A DNA stretch of 64,000 nt from NCBI RefSeq assembly GCF_011492965.1, contig NZ_CP045121.1:3038001-3102000 (forward strand), given 5' to 3'. This stretch comes from Rubrobacter marinus (lineage in GTDB: Bacteria > Actinomycetota > Rubrobacteria > Rubrobacterales > Rubrobacteraceae). The notes beneath the pieces are model-generated. The model did not search any database. It had not been told where the DNA came from and saw nothing but the letters and a program-made list of their open reading frames with translations. Positions 16,270 to 24,965 of this stretch are shown piece after piece; the first letter of the stretch is position 1; the number at the start of each line of letters is the position of its first letter. The translations under genes and the position numbers were made by a program.

Positions 16270-17252
16270 TACTGCGACTCCTCCATCCCGCTCTCGCCGT
16301 CGCCCGCGCCCTCCAGGGAGCGTCCGGTCTTCTCGAGAAAGACGTCGTCGAGGGTCGGCTCCTCGATCCTGAGGTTCGTCACCCTCAGCCCCTCGGCGTC
16401 GAGGGCGCGCACCACGTCGGCGAGGTCGCCCGCGCCGTGGTCTATCCTCACGGCGACGGCGCCGGGCGCGCCGGTGATCTCCTCGCCGAAGCGCGAGAGA
16501 ACCTCCGTGACCCTGCCCCGCTCCTCCGGGCTCGCCGGCGTAGCCTCGACGCTGGGGCGCCCGATCTCCGCCTTCAGCTCCTCCGGCGTCCCCTCGGCCG
16601 CGATCTTGCCACGGTCGATGATCCCGACCCGGTCGGCGAGCACGTCGGCCTCCTCCAGGTACTGCGTCGTCAAGAAGACGGTGACGCCCTCGTCGCGCGC
16701 GAGGCGGGCGACCTCGCTCCACAGCGCCGAGCGGCTCTGCGGGTCGAGCCCGGTCGTCGGCTCGTCGAGAAACAGGATCTCGGGCCGATGCACGAGCGAG
16801 AGCGCGAGATCCAACCTCCGCTTCATCCCCCCGGAGTAGCCGCGCACCCGCCGGTCGGCGGCCTCCTCCAGCCCGACGCGCTCCAGAAGCTCGTCGCCCC
16901 GGCTCTTGCGCTCCTTGCGCGCCAGCCCGTGCAGCGCCGCCTGCAAGGTCATGTGCTCGCGCCCGGTGAGGAACGGGTCGAGCGCCGCCTCCTGCAACGC
17001 CGCCCCGATGGAGGCGCGGACCTTCGGCCCCTCCTTGACGACGTCGTAGCCGGCGACGGTCGCCCTGCCGCCCGTCGGCGGCAGGAGCGTCGTGAGCATC
17101 AGGACGGTCGTGGACTTGCCGGCCCCGTTCGGGCCGAGAAAGCCGTAGATCTCGCCGGGCTCCACCCGGATGTCTATGCCGTCCACGGCCCTCGGACCCT
17201 TGCGGAACTCCCGGACGAGCCCCTCGACCTCTATCCCCCGGTCCCTGCCCAC
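16269..17252 (-). CDS. DrrA-like ABC transporter ATP-binding protein
   Basis: 327 residues from a GTG at 17252, two bases after the SDR stop. Walker A GPNGAGKST (about 44), Q-loop ALQEAALDPFLTG, signature YSGGMKRRLDLALSLVHRP, Walker B ILFLDEPTTGLDPQSR, switch TTQYLEEADVLAD (Gln where most have His, as in DrrA). The C-terminal DUF4162-type domain (from about 235) ends in NLRIEEPTLDDVFLEKTGR, characteristic of daunorubicin-resistance-type ATPases. Energises the two following permeases; likely exports a hydrophobic drug or lipid. Confidence 0.92.
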   Translation of the reverse strand: MGRDRGIEVEGLVREFRKGPRAVDGIDIRVEPGEIYGFLGPNGAGKSTTVLMLTTLLPPTGGRATVAGYDVVKEGPKVRASIGAALQEAALDPFLTGREHMTLQAALHGLARKERKSRGDELLERVGLEEAADRRVRGYSGGMKRRLDLALSLVHRPEILFLDEPTTGLDPQSRSALWSEVARLARDEGVTVFLTTQYLEEADVLADRVGIIDRGKIAAEGTPEELKAEIGRPSVEATPASPEERGRVTEVLSRFGEEITGAPGAVAVRIDHGAGDLADVVRALDAEGLRVTNLRIEEPTLDDVFLEKTGRSLEGAGDGESGMEESQ

Positions 17253-17254
17253 CC

Positions 17255-18128
17255 TTAAGCCGAGACCTTCAGGCCGGTCAGGTTCTCGCTCGCCTCCCAC
17301 AGCTTGCGCCGCGCCTCGGGGTCGTAGGCGACGGACTTCGCCGTGATGAGCTTCCCGTCCGAGAGGTACTTGCCCGTCATCCCCTCGACGTCGGGGGAGG
17401 AGGCGAGGTAGACGAGGGTCTCCGCCCCCTTCTCCGGGCTCCTCATGAACGGCTTGAAGGCGTTGAAGAAGAACGTCCCTACGCCCCGGTCCCGTTGCCG
17501 AAGTTCGTGTTCACGGCGCCCGGGTGGAAGCAGTTCGCCGTGACGCCCGTCCCCTCCAGCTTCTCCCGAGGTCGATGGTGAACATGATGTTCGCGAGCTT
17601 CGTCATCCCGTAGACGGGGAAGGCCCCGTAGCGCCTCCGGCTCTGGAGGTCGTCGAGGTCCAGCCTCCCCCACCGCTCCGCCTCGGACGCGGTCGTGACG
17701 ATGCGGCTCGGGGCGCTCTCCTTCAGCAGGTCGAGCAGCAGGTTCGTCAGGAGAAACGGCGCGAGGTGGTTCGTGGCGAGCGTCGACTCGATGCCGTCGA
17801 CGGTCTCGCTCCTCCTCCGGTTCACGACCCCCGCGTTGTTTACGAGGACGTCGAGCCGGTCGTGGCCCTCGCGGAAGTCCTCCGCGAGCCTTCTCACGCC
17901 GGCCTGAGCCGAGAGGTCCGCGAGCAGGAGCGAGGCGGCGCCGCTGCCGGAGCGGCCTTTGATCTCCTCGACCGCCTCCCGCCCGCGCTCCTCGTTGCGC
18001 CCGGTGATGACCACCTCGGCCCCCATGCCGGCCAGCTCGACCGCCGCCGCCTTGCCGATCCCCGAGGTCCCCCCGGTGATAAGGACGACCTTGCCGTTCA
18101 TGCCGCCGTTCGCTTCTTCCACGCTCAT
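17255..18128 (-). CDS. Short-chain dehydrogenase, retinol-dehydrogenase type (two frameshifts)
   Basis: N-terminal Rossmann motif GGTSGIGKAAAVELAGMGAE, NNAGV at about 93, catalytic YGMTKLAN (YxxxK) near residue 182. The frame breaks twice, at runs 17564-17566 and 17484-17487; both shifts are missing bases. Joined pieces KLEGTGVTANCFHPGAVNT and KGAETLVYLASSPDVEGMTG complete a 291-residue retinol/protochlorophyllide-type SDR. First gene of the operon continuing into the DrrA-like exporter, the deazaflavin oxidoreductase and the rhodanese. Substrate unknown. Confidence 0.82.
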
Positions 18129-18210
18129 CCTCTTCCTCTTATCGGATCTCCACGATCTTCGAGTCTACACCGCCGCCCGCACCGGTCCGTAAGCGCCGCT
18201 ACGAGCCGCC

Positions 18211-18696
18211 TCACGCAGCCCCGTCCAGCCGCGCCCGGATCAGGACGCGCCCGCGCCGGGCCGCCCGGACGACGGCCTCCCGGTCCGGGCTCCCCTCTTC
18301 ATCCAACCCGACGCCGACGAAACGCCCGTAGCCGGGGTAGAGACGGACGATCTCCCCTATCCCCTCGACCACCGCTTCTTCGTCCGTGACCGCCTCCGCG
18401 AACCCCGCGACCTCCCGTCCCCGCAGCCTCATCTCCACGTCCGCCCCGCCATCGGCGAGGTTCTTCCACCACGGGGCCTCGGTCGACATCAGGACGATCT
18501 CCCCGGCCCGGGCGTAGCTCATGGGGGTGACGTAGCGCCTGCCGCTCTTTCGACCGTCGAACGCGAGGAGCAGGACGTTGCCGCTCATCAGGCCGTGCAG
18601 CGGCGAGCGCAGCACGATCCTCGGCACGACGTTCATCGCGCGCATCAGGAAGCGCGGCGGCGGCTTTCTCGGCTCCACCCCGGTCGTCCTCGTCAT
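18211..18696 (-). CDS. Deazaflavin-dependent (DDN-like) oxidoreductase family protein
   Basis: 161 residues, ATG overlapping the stop of the DUF6069-like gene (ATGA). Same split-barrel family as the protein at 14242 but divergent: GNVLLLAFDGRKSGRRYVTP in place of TTKGRKSGRERTV, then EIVLMSTEAPWWKNLADGG and ADVEMRLRGREVAG. The motif order supports an F420- or flavin-binding fold. Substrate unknown. Confidence 0.78.
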   Translation of the reverse strand: MTRTTGVEPRKPPPRFLMRAMNVVPRIVLRSPLHGLMSGNVLLLAFDGRKSGRRYVTPMSYARAGEIVLMSTEAPWWKNLADGGADVEMRLRGREVAGFAEAVTDEEAVVEGIGEIVRLYPGYGRFVGVGLDEEGSPDREAVVRAARRGRVLIRARLDGAA

Positions 18697-19133
18697 CCCC
18701 GGCCCCGCCGGCCGAACCTCGTGAGGACGGCGACGATCACGGCCGCGGCGACGACGTGCATGAGGAGAAGGGCGACGATCATGGCGATCGGCGCGCCCGG
18801 GATGGAGAACGGCGTCACGAACGAGACGACCAGCAACACGACCGCGACGATGCGGAAGATCGAGACGGGGCGCCGCGTGAAGCGCCCGAGCAGCGCCAAC
18901 AGGAGCGCGGCGAGGATAGCGGGCACGAAACTGCTCGTTGCGACGGCCCCCAGCGTTATCGGCTGCCCGTTGGCGACCACGTCCTGCGGCATGGCGCCGA
19001 GGGCCGAAGCCAGAAGGTAGACCACGGCGTTCGCCACCGCCGCTGCCACCCCGGCCACGACCCCGTAGATCAGGAGCCGCCCGAACCCTGCGACCTGCTC
19101 GCCCCCGACGCGATTACCCTGCGTTGCCTCCAT
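18693..19133 (-). CDS. DUF6069-like four-helix membrane protein
   Basis: 146 residues; ATG at 19133 with GGAGGAGGT seven bases upstream. Four hydrophobic helices: LIYGVVAGVAAAVANAVVYL, TSSFVPAILAALLLALLGRF, IVAVVLLVVSFVTPF and AMIVALLLMHVVAAAVIVAV, with a short basic C-terminus. Looks like the DUF6069 family of actinobacterial membrane proteins. Overlaps the upstream metallo-hydrolase by 20 bases and the downstream DDN-like gene by 4. Confidence 0.78.
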   Translation of the reverse strand: MEATQGNRVGGEQVAGFGRLLIYGVVAGVAAAVANAVVYLLASALGAMPQDVVANGQPITLGAVATSSFVPAILAALLLALLGRFTRRPVSIFRIVAVVLLVVSFVTPFSIPGAPIAMIVALLLMHVVAAAVIVAVLTRFGRRGRG

Positions 19134-19980
19134 GGCGCACCTCCTCCGTGGGGACGTCCCCGTCCCCGGTCTCGTCGAGCGGCACCCAGGCGCGCCGCCC
19201 GTCCTCGTCGCGCCCGACGCGTCCGAAGCCCGTGCCGGGTACGTGACCGGCCGCGACGGTCAGGCCGTCCGCCTCCACCCACTCCAGGAACATCTCCCGC
19301 GTATAGGCCGTCGCCTCCTTGTCCATGGCGAAGGCGATGTTCCAGGTAGGCTCCGTGACCTGGGCGGGGTGCGCGATGACGTCCCCCGAGATCACGAGCC
19401 CCTCGCCCCCATCCTGCACGAGCAGGCTGGAATGCCCCGGCGTGTGCCCGGGCGTCGGTATCGCCGTGAGCTGGTCCGAGAGCGCCTCCTCGCCGTCGAG
19501 AAGCTCCAGGACGCCGAGCGCGTCGAGGGGCCGCAGCGCCGCCCCTATGTAAGACTCGGAGGCCTCCCACTCGACGGCCTGCGTCACGTACCACGCCCCC
19601 GGAAAAACGGGCTCCCCCTGCGGCGTCAGGGCCCACCCGATGTGGTCCCCGTGCAGGTTGGTCAGGAAGACGGTGTCGACGTCCTCGGGCTCCACGCCCG
19701 CTGCCGAGAGCTCGTCCATCAAAGACCCGCCCTGTCCCATCGCCGCGGGCCCGATCCCGGCATCCACGAGCACCGTCCGGCCGCTCGGCAGCCTGAGAAG
19801 GTAAGATCCCACGCGCCCGTAGAGGGTCCGGGCGTCGGCGAAAGCGAACGGGTAACGCCTCAGATAACGCTCCCACTGCCCCGACAAGACGCCGGGGAAG
19901 ATCTGGCCTAACCCGAAAAACGCCCCCTCCACGTCCGTGAGCGCCACGACCTCCACCCCACCGACCTTTAAACTCTTCAA
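19114..19980 (-). CDS. Metallo-beta-lactamase fold hydrolase with altered HxHxDH motif
   Basis: About 288 residues from a TTG at 19980 after GGGAGGG; GTG at 20001 is an alternative. MBL-fold features: VLVDAGIGPAAM, TVFLTNLHGDHIGW (the usual HxHxDH reads N-L-H-G-D-H), PTPGHTPGHSSLLV (third metal His), GLVISGDVIAHP (bridging Asp) and VAAGHVPGTGFGR (last His). Arrangement resembles lactonase or quorum-quenching-type MBL proteins with a long insert (FAFADARTLYGRVGSYLLRL). The Asn in the first ligand position may weaken one zinc site. Divergent from the MarR gene at 20090. Confidence 0.85.
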   Translation of the reverse strand: MKSLKVGGVEVVALTDVEGAFFGLGQIFPGVLSGQWERYLRRYPFAFADARTLYGRVGSYLLRLPSGRTVLVDAGIGPAAMGQGGSLMDELSAAGVEPEDVDTVFLTNLHGDHIGWALTPQGEPVFPGAWYVTQAVEWEASESYIGAALRPLDALGVLELLDGEEALSDQLTAIPTPGHTPGHSSLLVQDGGEGLVISGDVIAHPAQVTEPTWNIAFAMDKEATAYTREMFLEWVEADGLTVAAGHVPGTGFGRVGRDEDGRRAWVPLDETGDGDVPTEEVRHGGNAG

Positions 19981-20023
19981 ACCGGGCCCTCCCTCTTCCA
20001 CTCTCCGCCTCTGTCCCAAAACC

Positions 20024-20053
20024 TTAACATCGTATATAGTGAACGTCTACAAT
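20024..20053 (+). promoter_or_regulatory. Promoter of the MarR gene in a divergent AT-rich region
   Basis: TTAACA (20024-20029), 18-base spacer, TACAAT (20048-20053), 37 bases before the TTG start. The region also contains ATATAGT and would serve the divergent hydrolase, whose own boxes I cannot fix. Confidence 0.5.
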
Positions 20054-20089
20054 ATTTCTGGCGTTTGCACCTGCTAGGATGGTGGCGTT

Positions 20090-20569
20090 TTGAGGGAAGA
20101 GTCGACCCACGATGCGGAGGTTTCCGGGGGCGAGTCGCGGCTGCGGCTCGTCGAAGAGTTTGCGGCCTTCGGGCCCGCGTATATGAGGTGGGTTAAGTCT
20201 TGCCTGGGCGAGGGCGGGACCACCTACGCCCGGATGCGGCTCCTCGGGGTGTTGCGGTGCCACGGGCCCCAGATCATGAGCGGCTTGAGCGGCGAGCTCG
20301 GGGTGACGCCGCGCAACGTCACGGCGCTGGTGGATGCGCTGGAGGAGGACGGTCTGGTGCGGCGCAAGCCCCACCCCACGGACCGCAGGGCGACCGTCAT
20401 CGAGATGACCGGCAGGGGCGAGAGCACCTGCGAGAGCACGTTCGTCGGGCACTCGGAGGCCGTCGCGGAGCTTTTCGACGACCTCACCGAGGCGGAGCGG
20501 CGGGAGCTTCTGGGGGTTCTGGGGAAGCTCCGCGGGGCGATGAGGCGGCGCGGGATCTCCGGCAGCTAG
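20090..20569 (+). CDS. MarR family transcriptional regulator
   Basis: 159 residues from a TTG with AGGATGGTGG upstream. Winged helix: TTYARMRLLGVLRCHGPQIM, GLSGELGVTPRNVTALVDAL (recognition helix), LVRRKPHPTDRRATVIEMT (wing), then long C-terminal helices for dimerisation (ELFDDLTEAERRELLGVL). A Cys pair (SCLGEGG, RCHGPQ) could be redox active. Divergent from the MBL hydrolase, which it may control. Confidence 0.9.
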   Translation: MREESTHDAEVSGGESRLRLVEEFAAFGPAYMRWVKSCLGEGGTTYARMRLLGVLRCHGPQIMSGLSGELGVTPRNVTALVDALEEDGLVRRKPHPTDRRATVIEMTGRGESTCESTFVGHSEAVAELFDDLTEAERRELLGVLGKLRGAMRRRGISGS

Positions 20570-20588
20570 GGCGCCGGGCGGGGCGCCC
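20569..20588. terminator. Short bidirectional hairpin between convergent genes
   Basis: GGGCGCC (20569-20575) pairs with GGCGCCC (20582-20588). It begins at the MarR stop codon and ends 14 bases before the GH16 stop on the other strand. No T-run. Confidence 0.45.
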
Positions 20589-20601
20589 CGTGCGGCGACC
20601 G

Positions 20602-21273
20602 CTACGGCTGGGTGTACTGGATCCTGTCGACGAGGACGTACCTGTCCGTGGCGGGCTTGCGGCCACCCAGCCACTTCGGGAACCAGGCGTTCGCGTAGAG
20701 GTGCATCGTCTCCCTGGGGACGCCCTGGTTCCACGACTTCATCAGCTTGCCGTCGGCGTAGAACTTGACGGAGCCGGGGGCGTAGTCGAAGCGGTAGCTG
20801 TGGAACCCCGCGGTCGGGTCGAAGGGGAGGTTGGTCGTGTACGAGTGGGTCTGACGGCCGTTGGAGTAGGTGGTGAAGAGAACCTTGCGCGAGGCATCGT
20901 TGAAGATCTCGATGTCGATCTCCGAGGCGTAGTCCGGCGGCTCGTAGAGGAAGAAGCCCGTGATCGAGGAGGGCGCGTTCGGCAGCTTCATGCGCGCCGT
21001 GTACGACCCGTAGGTGAACGGGACGTTGGACATGATCTCGCCGCCGTTCACCGTGTTCGCGGGCAGCTTGAGGCGCAGGTACCCGCCGCTCGTGGAAACG
21101 TTGGCCGGTTTCACGAACCCGCGTCCAAGCGCGTGATCCGTCTTCTTCCAGCGGGTCGTGTCGAAGGTGTCGAAGTTGTCCGCGAAGCCCAACACCCCCG
21201 CCCCGGCGAGCCCAGCGAAGAGCCCCACCTGCACGAGCCCGATGACGAGTAAGATAAGCCCACGCCGTGCCAT
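20602..21273 (-). CDS. Secreted glycoside hydrolase family 16 protein A
   Basis: 223 residues; ATG at 21273 after GGGAGG. N-terminal signal or anchor (LILLVIGLVQVGLFAGLAGA, cleavage likely after AGA). GH16 beta-jellyroll with catalytic E118-x-D120-x-E122 in ASEIDIEIF, flanked by GSYTARMKLPNAPSSITGFF and FHSYRFDYAPGSVKFYADGK. GH16 enzymes cleave beta-1,3(4)-glucans or related polysaccharides outside the cell. Tandem paralogue of the gene at 21582, sharing a 117-bp identical core. Confidence 0.9.
   Translation of the reverse strand: MARRGLILLVIGLVQVGLFAGLAGAGVLGFADNFDTFDTTRWKKTDHALGRGFVKPANVSTSGGYLRLKLPANTVNGGEIMSNVPFTYGSYTARMKLPNAPSSITGFFLYEPPDYASEIDIEIFNDASRKVLFTTYSNGRQTHSYTTNLPFDPTAGFHSYRFDYAPGSVKFYADGKLMKSWNQGVPRETMHLYANAWFPKWLGGRKPATDRYVLVDRIQYTQP
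20897..21013. repeat. 117-bp direct repeat, copy 1 (within GH16 A)
   Basis: Identical base for base to 21877-21993. It covers the catalytic core of GH16; flanking sequence of the two genes differs clearly. Confidence 0.9.
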
Positions 21274-21581
21274 ACCGCGCCTCCCTGATCTGAAAGTTTC
21301 CGCTTCCTCTATCCCTTTATCGGAACGCGGGAACCGCTTGCTTTAGCCCCATACGTGAATCTCCCCACACAGACGGACGCCCGCAGAGCCGTGCCCTGGC
21401 GCCGGGTCTCCACCGCGCTTCGGACGCCCCGAAGGGGCTTCGGAAGACGCCGCGCGGGGAACCTCTCGCGGACCCGAGGCATCTCCCTCCGCGTCCCGTC
21501 GCCGGACCGGGAGGGGCATCGGGCATGGGTTCTCCGCGCGCACGGCCGTTTGCTCGCGCGCGTTTGGAGGGCCCGTCCGAG
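21274..21581. other. Intergenic region between tandem GH16 genes
   Basis: 308 bases with no convincing gene. It must contain the GH16 A promoter; the AT-richest part is 21280-21320. Frames here are shadows without ribosome sites. Confidence 0.4.
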
Positions 21582-22250
21582 CTACTGCTGGAGGTGCTTG
21601 ATGCTGTCGACGAGGACGAACTTGTCCTTGGTCGGCTTGCGGCCGTCGAGCCAGGTCGGGAACCAGGCGTTGGCGTAGAGGCGCATCGAGGTCTGGGGCA
21701 GGCCGTCCGTCCACTCCTTCATCAGCACGCCGTCGGCGTAGAAGCGCAGGGAGCCGGGGGCGTAGTCGAAGCGGTAGTCGTGGAAGCCCGTCGTGGGGTC
21801 GAAGGGGAGCGAGAGGGTCTGGGTGTGCGTCTGGGACCCGTTCGCGTAGGAGGAGAACATGATCCTGCGCGAGGTGTCGTTGAAGATCTCGATGTCGATC
21901 TCCGAGGCGTAGTCCGGCGGCTCGTAGAGGAAGAAGCCCGTGATCGAGGAGGGCGCGTTCGGCAGCTTCATGCGCGCCGTGTACGACCCGTAGCCATACA
22001 GGGAGTTGGAGGCGATCTCGCCGCCGTTCGTGGTGCGGGCCGGGAGCTTGAGCCTGAGGTTCCCCGCGCTGACGTCGACGTTCGCCGGGTCGAGGCGGCT
22101 GCGCCCGAGGTTGTGGCTGCCCTTCTTCCAGCGCGTCTCGTCGAAGGTGTCGAAGTCGTCGGTGAAGTCCAGTGCCCCCGCTCGAGCGGCCCCCGCCATC
22201 ATCGTAGCTCCCAGCAGGCTGACAAACAGCACGAGAAGTACGCGCCTCAT
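21582..22250 (-). CDS. Secreted glycoside hydrolase family 16 protein B
   Basis: 222 residues; ATG at 22250 after AAAGGGG. Sec signal peptide (VLLVLFVSLLGATMMAGAAR, cleavage after ARA). GH16 catalytic residues E117, D119 and E121 in ASEIDIEIF. C-terminal half SLPFDPTTGFHDYRFDYAPG and ANAWFPTWLDGRKP parallels paralogue A. The two are likely recent duplicates acting on the same exported substrate; the specificity cannot be told from sequence. Confidence 0.9.
   Translation of the reverse strand: MRRVLLVLFVSLLGATMMAGAARAGALDFTDDFDTFDETRWKKGSHNLGRSRLDPANVDVSAGNLRLKLPARTTNGGEIASNSLYGYGSYTARMKLPNAPSSITGFFLYEPPDYASEIDIEIFNDTSRRIMFSSYANGSQTHTQTLSLPFDPTTGFHDYRFDYAPGSLRFYADGVLMKEWTDGLPQTSMRLYANAWFPTWLDGRKPTKDKFVLVDSIKHLQQ
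21877..21993. repeat. 117-bp direct repeat, copy 2 (within GH16 B)
   Basis: Second copy of the block at 20897-21013, 100 percent identical, consistent with gene conversion or recent duplication followed by divergence outside the core. Confidence 0.9.
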
Positions 22251-22527
22251 GTATTCCCCTTTCGGTAACCCGGCTGCCTCCTGGAGGCCCGTGGCTTTGC
22301 GTCCCCGCCTCGCGGCGGGTTTGCCTTTATCGTCTACAGGGTTATCGGGCTGCGAGCGGAAAACCTTTAGCCGCGCCGGTGTCCCAACGCACGAAGGGTA
22401 TGATGCCCCGAGCCAGCCGCCACTAGGAACCCGGAGGAAGCGTGCGAGAGATCCCAGCAGACCCCCTGCACCGCGAGGAACGAACCGCCCGCCCGCGACC
22501 GGACGCCGGATCGGCGGGGGCTAGGCG
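22251..22527. other. Intergenic region
   Basis: Divergent gap of 277 bases; no gene or strong hairpin recognised. Presumably holds promoters of GH16 B and the HIT-like gene. Confidence 0.4.
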
Positions 22528-23612
22528 GTGGCGGACCGGCCGCGGATAACGGACCTTCCCGATCTCATCGCGTCGCTGGGTCCGGGGAGCGGGCGCTCGC
22601 GGGGCGTCTCTTCGGCGTAGACGTGACGAAGGGGCGGCTGGAGCTCACCGAGGAGATGCGCCCCTTCGTGGAGCGTTCTTTCGGCTCGGTGGAGGTCGTG
22701 CGGGAGCAGCGGATCGTGAAGGTCACCAACCGCGTCACCCTGGAAGGCACCCTCTTCAACGAGCTCAGGGCCTCGCGGCCCATGCAGACCGGCGTCGACC
22801 TCGACCTGGGGCGCGAGATCTCGGCTACGAAAGGCGACGCGTTCTGCCGCCCCCTGGAGGGCACGCCCTCGGACGTCTTCGGGAGGGTCAGGGGCGAGCA
22901 CTCGGTCACCGCCTCGAACATCGCCAAGTACGACGGCTTCCACGGCGTCGTGGTCTTCGACGACCACGACCCCCTGGACTTCACCCCCGAAAAGGTCTCC
23001 GACTACGTCTCCGTCGGCCTGGAGTGGGGCAAGAGGGCGCTGGAGGCGGACGCGGAGGCGAAGTACTTTTTTCTCATGTGGAACTGCCTGTGGCGGGCGG
23101 GGGGCTCCATCGTGCACGGCCACGCCCAGGCCACGGCGACGCGGGGGATGCACTACCCCAAGGTCGAGCACCTCAGGCGGTCGGCCCTCTCCTACGAAAG
23201 CGAGCACGGCTCAAACTACTTCGACGACCTGTACCGGGTCCACGACGCCCTGGGACTGTCCATCCCGGCGCCCGAAGGGGTCCGTGCCTTCGCCAGCCTC
23301 GCCCCCGTGAAGGAGAAGGAGATCATCCTCGTAGGAAGAAGCCTGGAGGACGAGGCCCTCCGGCTCGCCGTCGCCCGCGTGCTGGAGGGCCTCACCAAGG
23401 GGCTGGGCGTACGCTCCTTCAACGCCGCGTTCTACGTCCCCCCTCTCGTCCCGGCGGAGGAGGACTGGTCCGGCTTCCCGGTCGTCGTGCGCCTCGTGGC
23501 CCGGGGGGACCCGGCGAGCCGGACGTCGGACATCGGGGCGATGGAGCTCTACGCGGCCTCCGTCGTCGCGAGCGACCCGTTTCGGGTAGCGGAGGCTCTG
23601 AGGGATTCGTAG
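22528..23612 (+). CDS. GalT-like/HIT-superfamily nucleotidyltransferase (one frameshift)
   Basis: The likely start is GTG at 22528 (VADRPRITDLPDLIASLGPG). One missing base in the G run 22572-22575 joins it to the main frame (ERALAGRLFGVDVTKGRLEL and on), giving about 361 residues. The key motif is GGSIVHGHAQ near residue 190 of the full protein: His-Gly-His-Ala-Gln, the HxHxQ active site of GalT and ATP adenylyltransferase enzymes. MWNCLWRAGGS precedes it. The protein is expected to transfer a nucleotide to or from a sugar phosphate or dinucleotide. It could pair functionally with an epimerase, but the galE here is a remnant 17 kb away. Confidence 0.72.
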
Positions 23613-23703
23613 GTGGAGAGGAGGAGAGATGCGGGGCGCGCGCACCGCCCCCGGCGTCGCTCCCGCTGAACCAGACGGTCTTTGTCGCGGTCGAGGTGCG
23701 TCC

Positions 23704-24258
23704 TTAGGGCCGAGGGCCGGCCGGCAGCCCCTCCACCCTGTCCCCCACCTCGATGCCGCGCTCCCCGAAGAAGCCCTGGTTCACCTCGAGGGCGTACTTC
23801 GCGGGCTCGGCCGAAGGGTGTTTGGTCTGGTCGTCCAGGGGCTCCATGTCCTCGATGTCCACGATGCGGCCCTCGGCGTCGATGTAGGCGATGGAGAGCG
23901 GTATCAGGGTGTTTCTCATCCAGAACGAGAGCGTCCTCTCGCGCCCGAAGACGAAGAGCATGCCGGCCTCCTCGGCGAGCGCGGTCCGCTCCATGAGCCC
24001 CCGCGTCCGCTCGGCGTCGTCGTCCGCGATCTCGGCCCGGACCTCCACGGGCTCCCCTCCGTCCGAAGGCACCAGGGTAACGGTGGCGGTCGCCAGCGTG
24101 GAGGCTTGCGTGGTCTCCATCCCTTGCGTCGTGCCCGCCCGGGGGGAGGACCCGGAGGTGCCTTCCGGGGCCCGATCGGCGGCCGGCTCCCGCCCGCCGC
24201 CGCAGCCCGCCGCGAGGAGGGAGATCAGGAACACGGCCAGGGTCGCGCGCGTCCTCAA
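23704..24258 (-). CDS. DUF192 domain lipoprotein
   Basis: 184 residues. TTG start overlaps the alaX stop as TTGA. Lipoprotein signal with lipobox LLAAGCGG, a Ser/Thr/Glu linker to about 60, then a DUF192 domain: EIADDDAERTRGLMERTALA, EEAGMLFVFGRERTLSFWMR, NTLIPLSIAYIDAEGRIVDI and YALEVNQGFFGERGI. The motif order (RxxGLM, FWM-N, L-V--G) is diagnostic. Surface-anchored; biochemical role unknown. Last gene of the PHP-alaX-DUF192 operon. Confidence 0.9.
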   Translation of the reverse strand: MRTRATLAVFLISLLAAGCGGGREPAADRAPEGTSGSSPRAGTTQGMETTQASTLATATVTLVPSDGGEPVEVRAEIADDDAERTRGLMERTALAEEAGMLFVFGRERTLSFWMRNTLIPLSIAYIDAEGRIVDIEDMEPLDDQTKHPSAEPAKYALEVNQGFFGERGIEVGDRVEGLPAGPRP

Positions 24259-24965
24259 CTCAGGACGAACTCGACGCGCTTGTTCTGGCGGCCCTTGCTC
24301 TTGTGGCCCGTGATCTCGATCCTCCCGACCTCCTCGGTGTTGGCGACGTGGGTGCCGCCGTCGGCCTGCGCGTCGATCCCCTCGATCTCCACGATCCGCA
24401 CCGTCTTCACCCTCTCCGGGACGAGGTTGACCTGCGTCCGGATAAGCTCCGGCCTCTCCAGCGCCTCGTCCCGCGAGAGCTCGTAGACCCTGACGGGGCG
24501 GTTCAGGCCGAGGGCCTCGTTGGCCTGGCGCTCGATCTCCCCGACCACCTCCGCCGTCCACTCCCCCGGGAAGGAAAAGTCCATGCGGGACCGGTCGACG
24601 CGCATCTGGCCGCCCGTGACGCGAGCGTCGTAGGCCCTGTATATCACGGCCGAGAGCACGTGCAGGGCGGTGTGGTAGCGCATGTGGGCGTGGCGCCTCT
24701 CCCAGTCGAGGGCGCCGTTGAGCTCCTTCACGGTCCCCGGGATCGTCCCGTCGAGGACGTGGATTATCCTCCCCCCCTCGCGCCTGACGTCCACGACCGA
24801 GGCGTGGATCGGGCCCACCCCGAGCGTCCCCTTGTCCGCGGGCTGCCCGCCGCCCCCGGGGTAGAAGGCCGTCCGGTCGAGGACGACCTCGCGGCCGTTC
24901 AAGCCCTCCACGCTCGCGGAGAACTCCTTGAGGTACGCGTCCTTCAGGAACAGCTCGGCCGTCAT
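24255..24965 (-). CDS. alaX: Alanyl-tRNA editing protein AlaX
   Basis: 236 residues; ATG overlaps the PHP stop (ATGA). Free-standing trans-editing factor that hydrolyses Ser-tRNA-Ala or Gly-tRNA-Ala. N-terminal beta-barrel with DRTAFYPGGGGQPADKGTL, the editing domain zinc motif RYHTALHVLSAV (HxxxH), and GIDAQADGGTHVANTEEVG, where the usual Cys ligand position reads Ala-Asp-Gly-Gly-Thr-His. C-terminal TGHKSKGRQNKRVEFVL is typical of AlaX-M. Length is normal for AlaX-M proteins. Confidence 0.92.
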   Translation of the reverse strand: MTAELFLKDAYLKEFSASVEGLNGREVVLDRTAFYPGGGGQPADKGTLGVGPIHASVVDVRREGGRIIHVLDGTIPGTVKELNGALDWERRHAHMRYHTALHVLSAVIYRAYDARVTGGQMRVDRSRMDFSFPGEWTAEVVGEIERQANEALGLNRPVRVYELSRDEALERPELIRTQVNLVPERVKTVRIVEIEGIDAQADGGTHVANTEEVGRIEITGHKSKGRQNKRVEFVLS

